Assembly (NCBI GenBank): GCA_003554465.1
Contig: PWGL01000108.1
Coordinates: 1-12,070, forward strand
DNA: 12,070 nucleotides
Origin: Candidatus Pacearchaeota archaeon
GTDB taxonomy: Archaea; Nanobdellota; Nanobdellia; Pacearchaeales; GW2011-AR1
Direction of reading: 5' to 3'
The notes beneath the pieces are model-generated. The model did not search any database. It was not told where the DNA came from and saw nothing but the letters and a program-made list of their open reading frames with translations. The position numbers and the translations under genes were made by a program. Positions 6,800 through 12,070 of the stretch are shown in pieces. The number at the start of each line of letters is the position of its first letter. Within the stretch, counting starts at the first letter, position 1.

Positions 6800-7363
6800 T
6801 TATTCTTCCTTGACTTTCTTTTTAGCCTCTTTCTCTTCTTTACTCTCTCCGCCACTTGATTCAACATATATTTCTTTTATCTCACATAATGTTAAGGGAT
6901 AAATCTTTTTAAGGGCCAGTGAAAGATCTTTTTGGAAGTCGTTTGATAGTAAAGATGAAATAACCTCTTCAAATTTTTTATCACCTATATAATTCTCAAT
7001 TTCTTCTCTAGCTTTGTTTCTAAGAGCTTTCCTGACATTTCTAGACACTTTTTTCCTTGTTATTAGGAAAGGCTTAACTCTTAAGTTTGCATCCCCACAC
7101 TCTATCTGGAAAGAATCCTCAACATAATCTATACTTTTCCTCATCATTCTTCTTAAAAAGTATTTATAGACATGCAATTTATGGGGTTTTGCGGCACCTT
7201 CCTGATCTATCTTGTATATTATTTCAAAGTTCTTACCTTTTATTTCTCTAGCTAGGTCAAGTTTTATAGACTTTCCTTTTAGAGAGTCTTCACTTTCAGC
7301 TAGCAATTCTACCTTTCTTTTCAATATTGGTAGGTCAACTTCGAAATATTTTTTCCTTGCCAT
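6800..7363 (-). CDS. rps3ae: 30S ribosomal protein S3Ae
   Basis: The product is a small-subunit protein shared by Archaea and eukaryotes (eS1) and absent from Bacteria; it sits near the mRNA exit region. The 187 residues follow the family pattern: a basic start, GKSIKLDLAREIKG, a KPHKLHVYKYFLRRMMRKSIDYVED helix segment, LRVKPFLITRKKVSRNVRKALR, and a C-terminal helical part. It is slightly shorter than most archaeal S3Ae and ends in a Glu/Lys-rich tail (SKEEKEAKKKVKEE). The ATG at 7363 is separated from the L44e stop by one base, with an AAGGAAA stretch inside the end of that gene as a possible ribosome site. The two ribosomal genes form an operon. Confidence 0.93.
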   Translation of the reverse strand: MARKKYFEVDLPILKRKVELLAESEDSLKGKSIKLDLAREIKGKNFEIIYKIDQEGAAKPHKLHVYKYFLRRMMRKSIDYVEDSFQIECGDANLRVKPFLITRKKVSRNVRKALRNKAREEIENYIGDKKFEEVISSLLSNDFQKDLSLALKKIYPLTLCEIKEIYVESSGGESKEEKEAKKKVKEE

Positions 7364-7364
7364 T

Positions 7365-7685
7365 TTATGGTTTTCCTTTTTGTTTTACCTCTATTTTTCC
7401 TGCCCTGACTCCTTTCTTTTGATAGTGTGTCTTTCCACACTCTTTACATTTATATGTAAGATTTGTCTTTTTAGTAGTTTTGGTTTTTCTTTTTGGGGTT
7501 GTTGGTTTAGATCCCCATCTTCCTTTATTTCCCATGCCTATACCCAAACCTCTCTTTTTAGCTCTTTGTATACTACCTCTTTTCAACGTACCTCTTTTGT
7601 GGCCTCCGCTAACATTACTAATTTTATGTTCTTGATGTTTCTTGCAGTACGGGCAATATCTGTTGGTTTTTTTAGGTATTCTCAT
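7365..7685 (-). CDS. rpl44e: 50S ribosomal protein L44e
   Basis: The product is a zinc-binding large-subunit protein of Archaea and eukaryotes (eL42) near the ribosomal E site. Two CxxC pairs, Cys11/Cys14 (CPYC) and Cys80/Cys83 (CKEC), form the zinc site; the linker includes RGLGIGMGNKGRWGSKP, and the C-terminal GVRAGKIEV matches the family. I chose the ATG at 7685 because MRIPKK is the conserved family start. An upstream in-frame ATG at 7709 would add MFYKKKKK, encoded by the A-rich leader, and is unlikely to be used. At 106 residues it is a little longer than most archaeal versions (about 92-95), due to a Lys/Thr-rich linker and a basic tail. It is the first gene of the pair with rps3ae. 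Confidence 0.94.
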   Translation of the reverse strand: MRIPKKTNRYCPYCKKHQEHKISNVSGGHKRGTLKRGSIQRAKKRGLGIGMGNKGRWGSKPTTPKRKTKTTKKTNLTYKCKECGKTHYQKKGVRAGKIEVKQKGKP

Positions 7686-7720
7686 TTTCTTTTTTTTCTT
7701 ATAAAACAATTTGAGAAGGG

Positions 7721-7729
7721 TTTATTAAG
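7721..7729 (-). promoter_or_regulatory. Probable TATA box of the rpl44e-rps3ae operon
   Basis: On the minus strand this reads CTTAATAAA, preceded by purines that could form a BRE. Its centre is 40 nt from the L44e ATG, implying a leader of about 13 nt. A second candidate (TTTTATAAG, 7698-7706) is only 17 nt away, too close unless the gene started elsewhere. Confidence 0.45.
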
Positions 7730-7770
7730 CTTTTCCCTTCTAAAATATATGAAAATGATATGAAATAAGG

Positions 7771-7779
7771 TTTTTAAAT
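7771..7779 (+). promoter_or_regulatory. TATA box of tRNA-Val
   Basis: TTTTTAAAT is centred 30 nt upstream of the first tRNA base and preceded by AATAAGG as a possible BRE. The spacing fits an archaeal Box A driving a tRNA with little or no 5' leader. Confidence 0.55.
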
Positions 7780-7804
7780 GTTCATTTTTTATATTTATTA
7801 GCTT

Positions 7805-7901
7805 GGGCCTGTGGTCTAGTGGTTAGCTTTTAATATAGGGGCCCACAAATGACGTTTCCTTGACGTGGAAGAGATCCGCGGTTCAACTCCGCGCAGGCCC
7901 A
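7805..7901 (+). tRNA. tRNA-Val(GAC) with a 24-nt D-arm intron
   Basis: The acceptor GGGCCTG/CAGGCCC is perfect. The anticodon stem TTTCC/GGAAG has loop TTGACGT, with anticodon GAC at 7862-7864. The variable region is AGATC. The T arm CGCGG/CCGCG has loop TTCAACT. The D arm is only coherent if 24 nt are removed: GTCT + AGTGGTTA + TGAC then pairs GTC/GAC, with a normal D loop containing G15, G18G19 and A21. The mature length is 73 nt, CCA is not encoded, and the discriminator is A. A T-run (7902-7905) follows immediately. Without the intron model the D stem cannot form, which is why ordinary scanners may miss or misread this gene. Confidence 0.93.
7825..7848 (+). other. Noncanonical tRNA-Val intron in the D arm, with full BHB motif
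   Basis: A complete 3-4-3 bulge-helix-bulge can be drawn. Central helix: GTGG (7819-7822) with CCAC (7843-7846). Bulges: TTA (7823-7825) and AAA (7847-7849). Inner helix: GCTTTT (7826-7831) with AGGGGC (7837-7842), closed by the 5-nt loop AATAT. Outer helix: GTC/GAC of the D stem. Cutting between the second and third bulge bases removes 24 nt and leaves GGTT-ATGAC, a normal D loop joined between positions 20a and 21. Confidence 0.85.
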
Positions 7902-7948
7902 TTTTAATTTAATAATGCTAGAGAAGGGGCAAGAGAAACTTAAATAAA

Positions 7949-7957
7949 TTTATATAT
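7949..7957 (+). promoter_or_regulatory. TATA box of the exported-protein operon (leaderless)
   Basis: TTTATATAT is centred about 25 nt before the ATG at 7978. With the usual distance of about 26 nt to the transcription start, the message should begin at or within a few bases of the start codon. The short T/C-rich gap (CCCCCTTTCTTCG) has no Shine-Dalgarno, which agrees with a leaderless transcript. Confidence 0.7.
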
Positions 7958-7977
7958 CCCCCTTTCTTCGTGAAAAT

Positions 7978-9828
7978 ATGATTAGAAAAAGAGGATTGCC
8001 TAATAAATCGCAGATAACCATATTTGTAATTCTGGCAATTATAATTGTTGCGGCAGTGGTGTTATTTTTTGTCTTGAGAATGGAGGATACAGAGGAAGAT
8101 TTACCCCAGGAATTTAGACAAGTTCATCAGGGATTTTTGGATTGTTTAGAAAATGGGGTTGAGTCAGGTATATCTATTATGGGGGAACAGGGAGGATATA
8201 TTTATCTACCAAATTATGAGCCCGGAAATAACTTTATGCCTCAAGGTAGCCAGTTAAATTTCATGGGCACAGCAGTTCCTTATTGGTATTATATCTCTAG
8301 AGATGGTAGTGTGGGGGAACAAATACCTTCTAAAAGTGATATGGAAGAGCAGCTTGAGATGTATCTTGAGGAAAATTTATATTGTGATTTGTCCGAGTTT
8401 AGGAGACAGGGTTACACTATAGATATGGGTGAAATCAGTGCGAGAGTACAAATTATGGATAATGATGTCAGGGCGGATTTGAATGCGGACTTAAATATGA
8501 AGTATGAGGATAAAGCTGTACTTGTTAGGGAACATACTAGGGAGGTGGAAAGTAATTTAGGAAGTAATTATGAGGTTGCAAGAGATGTCTTTTTTAGACA
8601 GAGAGATGAAGCTTTTTTAGAAAACTATACACTTGATACATTGCATAATTATGCTCCTGTTACAGGTGTGGAATTATCTTGCGCTCCAGAGGTTTGGTTA
8701 GAGGGAAATATAAGGGAAGAATTGTTAGAAGGGATAGAGTCAAATGTCATGATGTTAAGGGATGGAGGTTATGAGGATGAATTGGAATATTTTAATTTGG
8801 ATTTAGGTGTGAAAAATGTTAATTTTATGTATAATAGAGATTGGGTCACGAAGATGGAAATTCATGACGAAGACGAAGTTTTAGAAGCCGAGCCAATAGG
8901 TAATCAGCACGGGATGGGTGCATTGGGTATGTGTTATACTCCTTACCATTTTGTCTATGATCTTTCTCATCCTGTAATGGTTCAGATTTATGACGGTCAG
9001 GAATTATTTCAGTTTCCTGTGGTGGTCTTTATCAACAGGAATAAGATAAGAGAAGCATTCCCTGAAAGAGTTCATGAGAGGAAAGAGCCAGAGGTTTGCA
9101 AATATATGGATGCAGATGTAAATGTTTATACTTATGGTTATGGCCGAGATTTAGAACCTATTGAGGCAGATGTAAGTGTTAAGTGTTTTAATGAGGTTTG
9201 TGGTCTTGGTAATAGTGAAATGGTTGAGGGAGAGGCACTATTTAGTGGGAAGGCCCCTAGATGTATTAATGGGGCTATTATTGCTGAGGCAGATGGCTAC
9301 GAGAGAGAGGAGAAGCAGGTCTCTACCAATGAAGGGGGAGAGTTTAATGTTATAATGGATAAGCTTTATGATTTAGATGTGAGATTATTAGTTGATGGCA
9401 GAGAAGTTGATGATAGGGCAATGGTTTATTTTGAAAATGACCAGGTCGGAACTTTAGCATGGCCAGACCAAAAAGAGATTAAGTTAAGCGAGGGCAGGTA
9501 TAATATAAGTGTTCAGGTTTATAGTGATTCTGATTTGTATGTAAAAGGTGAGACCACAACTAGATGTTTTGATGTTGCCAGGCCGGGAGTTTTGGGAATG
9601 TTTGGGGCCACTAGTGAAGAATGTTTTGATATGGAGATACCTGGGCAAGAGGCAACAAATGTTATATCTGGAGGGGGAGAGTCAAGTATTTATATAACAC
9701 AATCTCAGTTAGAGAGTGGAGAGATGGAAATTAGAGTTAGCTCTATAGATGAGCCTAGTAATATTGAAGATTTGCAAGAATCATATTCAAAATTAGAGAT
9801 GCAGGAGGTGCATCTAAACTTTAGATGA
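7978..9828 (+). CDS. Membrane-anchored exported protein with pilin-like N-terminus
   Basis: I do not recognise a named family. The 616 residues open with a basic stretch, MIRKRGLPNKS, then QITIF and a 20-residue hydrophobic helix (13-33). This resembles the class III (type IV pilin-like) signal of archaeal surface proteins, with Q12 at the +1 position, but the Glu usual at +5 is Phe16, so cleavage is uncertain and it may simply be an anchor. The rest is outside the cell, acidic, and has scattered cysteines. Around 429-445, CINGAIIAEADGYE followed by a beta-rich stretch looks like a carboxypeptidase-regulatory or PEGA-type beta-sandwich, and DVRLLVDG may begin another. The gene has its own TATA box and overlaps the next exported gene by 4 nt, so the two products probably work together. 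It is far too large for a pilin. Confidence 0.9.
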   Translation: MIRKRGLPNKSQITIFVILAIIIVAAVVLFFVLRMEDTEEDLPQEFRQVHQGFLDCLENGVESGISIMGEQGGYIYLPNYEPGNNFMPQGSQLNFMGTAVPYWYYISRDGSVGEQIPSKSDMEEQLEMYLEENLYCDLSEFRRQGYTIDMGEISARVQIMDNDVRADLNADLNMKYEDKAVLVREHTREVESNLGSNYEVARDVFFRQRDEAFLENYTLDTLHNYAPVTGVELSCAPEVWLEGNIREELLEGIESNVMMLRDGGYEDELEYFNLDLGVKNVNFMYNRDWVTKMEIHDEDEVLEAEPIGNQHGMGALGMCYTPYHFVYDLSHPVMVQIYDGQELFQFPVVVFINRNKIREAFPERVHERKEPEVCKYMDADVNVYTYGYGRDLEPIEADVSVKCFNEVCGLGNSEMVEGEALFSGKAPRCINGAIIAEADGYEREEKQVSTNEGGEFNVIMDKLYDLDVRLLVDGREVDDRAMVYFENDQVGTLAWPDQKEIKLSEGRYNISVQVYSDSDLYVKGETTTRCFDVARPGVLGMFGATSEECFDMEIPGQEATNVISGGGESSIYITQSQLESGEMEIRVSSIDEPSNIEDLQESYSKLEMQEVHLNFR

Positions 9829-12070
9829 TGAGATATAAGAAATTATGGGTATTGTTGTTTATTGCATTAGTTTTACCCTTAGCTAGTGCCCAATTTCAAC
9901 CCCAATATTCCCAGCCAACCTATCAGGACTTTTATTCTCAGCAAGGGGTAGATTATACTGAATTTTGGCCTGGTCTTGAAGATCCAGATAAGTGTAAGGC
10001 AAGATTTGATTTTATAGTTAATGTAAGGCCCGGTGGTTGCCAGCCAATGGTAGTTAGAAGCGATTTGTTAGAGTCTCAGACAGTCCCTGTTTTTTGTAAG
10101 TTGGATGCGGTTAAGTTAAACCCTTTAATTGATGTTGCATCTTTAACTTCTGTGGACTTTAAACAGAGAGAACCTTCAGAACATATTGCAGGTATTAGCT
10201 TTCACCCTTCAAATGCTGCATTAAGAAGAACTAGGGAGACTAGTTTAGATTCTCCAATAATGAATGATATTGGTTATGTTGTTTTATTGCTTAAGAGAAT
10301 GCCTGAAAAAGATATGCCTGACAAGATTACCGCAAATTTAACTGCAGTTTTAGATTATGATACAAGAGGAATAGTGGGGGCAGGAGAGTCCACATTTTAC
10401 CTGCCAACTATGCAAGACAGAGAGTGGCAAGGTAATTATAGACATCATAGTTTTTGGGGAGGTAAGGGTTATTTGAGAACAGACTGGGTTGAGGAAGATA
10501 GGGCAGGAATTTCAATTTATTCTGACAAAAATACAAAAGTTAGAGATTTCACATTAGAGAAAGGAGAGACTAGTAATACTGTTTATATTCCCGGTTTTTA
10601 TTGTCAGGCGGGAGCCAGGGTTAGATTAGAAGATATATCTTCAGGAGTTAAAAGGGCAAGATTGCAAATAGGAGATTATAGTCATTGGGTTACAGAAGGG
10701 GAGAGAATTTTGGATAACCAGTGTAGAGTGAGAGATATATTTGGTTTAGGGGGAGGATCCGGATTAGTATCTTTAGATTGTAGGGGAGAAGAGGTTAATT
10801 TGAGGATAGATATGGCAGATGAAGTTATCCTTCAAAAGGAAGATAGTGCGACATCTTTTAGGACAGGTCAAAAGATACCTGATACAGGACAACATTTAGT
10901 TTATGTAGGGCTAAATGAGACAGATTCTAGAGATGAGGTGTTTATAATTACCACCTCAGGAGTACATTCTAGCCATATTGACAATGAAAATATAGAGGCA
11001 GAGTGGCTTGACAATGTTATAAAAGACATTCCTGACTGGCTAAATATGGGTAAAGAAGATTTGAAAAAAGGTATTAAAAATACTCTTGGCAGTGACGAGG
11101 TCAATATAATCAGGGTTGACGGAATGTTGGGAGATTATGTTTTTGAAGGTGTTACAATGGCCACAAATAAGGGTTGCGAAGATATAGATGAGGAAGATAT
11201 AGATGAGGAAGATTGTGAAAATGCTTTAGAAAAATTTAATGAGGCAAAAGAAGAGGCATTAAATATTTTTAATAGGTATGGTAGTAGTAAAGATAAAAGT
11301 GGAGATTATTATGCGGCTAATGCGTTGTATGATGTTAGTGATTTAGCTAGAAAGTTAAGACAGGATAGAGACAGGCAAGAATTATTGGAAAAGATAGTTG
11401 ATAACTATCCTGACACAAGACAGGCGAGGAATGCCGAGAAAACCCTGAAAAATTTAGAAGTATATAGTTATGACCACTCTTCTTCTGTTGTTACTGTTGG
11501 CAGAGATAGCGAGTATGTCGCATTAGAAAGGGTTGTGGTTCCAGGTCCGGATGAGGCAGGAGCTATATTTGAAGTAACTTTTGATGAAGAGAGCTATAAG
11601 AAAGGGGCTTTAGAGGGCCAGGAAGTTATTAAAATGGGGGAAGGAGACAGACCATATATTAAAATCAAAGAGTTGATGGAAGATAGGATCGAGATAGAAT
11701 ATAAAACTTATGAGGGTGTAGAAGAAAAAGAGTTGGTAGGACCAAGAACAACTATTTTGAGAGAAGGAAGCAATTGGGTTATAACTGATGAGGAAGGTAA
11801 TGAAAAAAGAATTGCCTTGAAAGAAATTAATTTTGAAAGGATTGCCAGGGTAAATTTAATATCTGATGCAAAAGGTACTACCTCTGAGGCAGATTTTTCA
11901 GTTAGTGTTGGTATTGAGAAGAGAATGATTGATTTAAATCCTGAAAGAACAAAAGAAAGGATAGAAAACATAAATGAGAGTATTGAAGACTGGGAAAATA
12001 TGAGGGATGGTTTAGGAGAGGTAGTTAAGGTTTGGAAAGGTGCTTGCTTTACCACTTCTACTGCGCTTAC
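9825..12070 (+). CDS. Large exported protein with TPR-like region (3' partial)
   Basis: The frame stays open to the end of the window, 748 codons with no stop. It starts at ATG 9825 (overlapping the upstream TGA as ATGA) or at ATG 9828; an in-frame TAG at 9822 rules out anything earlier. GGAGGTG at 9804-9810 is a strong Shine-Dalgarno match but 14 nt away, longer than usual. Residues 1-23 are a signal peptide (MMRYKK, hydrophobic core, LASAQ). The following 440 residues are probably beta-rich with a few cysteines and no family I can name. An acidic duplication (IDEED twice) leads into a helical region at 463-545, where YPDTRQARNAEKTL resembles the second helix of TPR repeats. A beta-rich domain follows, then a charged helical segment at the edge. 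Operon context points to a surface or secretion-related complex; this is inference. Confidence 0.88.
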   Translation, partial: MMRYKKLWVLLFIALVLPLASAQFQPQYSQPTYQDFYSQQGVDYTEFWPGLEDPDKCKARFDFIVNVRPGGCQPMVVRSDLLESQTVPVFCKLDAVKLNPLIDVASLTSVDFKQREPSEHIAGISFHPSNAALRRTRETSLDSPIMNDIGYVVLLLKRMPEKDMPDKITANLTAVLDYDTRGIVGAGESTFYLPTMQDREWQGNYRHHSFWGGKGYLRTDWVEEDRAGISIYSDKNTKVRDFTLEKGETSNTVYIPGFYCQAGARVRLEDISSGVKRARLQIGDYSHWVTEGERILDNQCRVRDIFGLGGGSGLVSLDCRGEEVNLRIDMADEVILQKEDSATSFRTGQKIPDTGQHLVYVGLNETDSRDEVFIITTSGVHSSHIDNENIEAEWLDNVIKDIPDWLNMGKEDLKKGIKNTLGSDEVNIIRVDGMLGDYVFEGVTMATNKGCEDIDEEDIDEEDCENALEKFNEAKEEALNIFNRYGSSKDKSGDYYAANALYDVSDLARKLRQDRDRQELLEKIVDNYPDTRQARNAEKTLKNLEVYSYDHSSSVVTVGRDSEYVALERVVVPGPDEAGAIFEVTFDEESYKKGALEGQEVIKMGEGDRPYIKIKELMEDRIEIEYKTYEGVEEKELVGPRTTILREGSNWVITDEEGNEKRIALKEINFERIARVNLISDAKGTTSEADFSVSVGIEKRMIDLNPERTKERIENINESIEDWENMRDGLGEVVKVWKGACFTTSTAL
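11181..11210 (+). repeat. Short acidic 15-bp tandem repeat (two copies)
   Basis: GATATAGATGAGGAA occurs twice in a row, at 11181-11195 and 11196-11210, encoding DIDEE DIDEE in the large exported protein. The copies are identical, so the duplication is recent. It sits just before the TPR-like helices and lies between two cysteines. Confidence 0.9.

Noticed and set aside
7686..7709. Eight-residue N-terminal extension of L44e (MFYKKKKK)
   Set aside because: The family starts at MRIPKK; the extension is an A-rich leader containing a TATA-like sequence.
7212..7763. Plus-strand frame rich in Phe and Ser opposite the ribosomal genes
   Set aside because: It lies antisense to rpl44e and rps3ae, which are clearly real; its composition is that of complemented Lys/Arg codons.
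10901..12055. Two minus-strand frames (10901-11104 and 11708-12055)
   Set aside because: Both lie opposite a continuous plus-strand coding frame with a signal peptide, and neither resembles a protein family.

Overview
The window is from an archaeon, most likely a small-genome DPANN lineage of the Woesearchaeota/Pacearchaeota/Nanoarchaeota type; this placement is inferred. Evidence for Archaea: ribosomal proteins L44e and S3Ae (absent from Bacteria), two tRNA genes with short introns in bulge-helix-bulge type contexts and no encoded CCA, and TATA boxes about 25-40 nt upstream of genes. The DNA is AT-rich, and most of it codes for large exported proteins of unknown function, which is common in DPANN genomes.

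Layout. (1) 1-5533, plus strand: a giant surface protein open at its 5' end (GLUG repeats, acidic 12-residue repeats, two membrane segments, FN3, vWA, Ig-like and PKD domains), followed after 2 nt by a cysteine-rich protein with a signal peptide and a C-terminal anchor. (2) 5534-6565: a minus-strand PQ-loop (SemiSWEET-like) three-helix membrane protein, divergent from a plus-strand CYTH-domain (class IV adenylate cyclase/thiamine-triphosphatase superfamily) protein. (3) 6607-7685, minus strand: tRNA-Thr(UGU) with a 12-nt intron, and the rpl44e-rps3ae pair. (4) 7805-7901, plus strand: tRNA-Val(GAC) with a 24-nt intron in the D arm. (5) 7949-12070, plus strand: an apparently leaderless transcript encoding two overlapping exported proteins, one with a pilin-like N-terminus and one large protein with a signal peptide and a TPR-like region that runs off the window.

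The two exported-protein clusters look like cell-surface modules; no enzyme activity is visible in either. The most unusual items are the giant protein's vWA domain, whose C-terminal part lies before its MIDAS-bearing N-terminal part and interrupts an FN3 domain, and the tRNA-Val D-arm intron, for which a complete bulge-helix-bulge can be drawn from the sequence.
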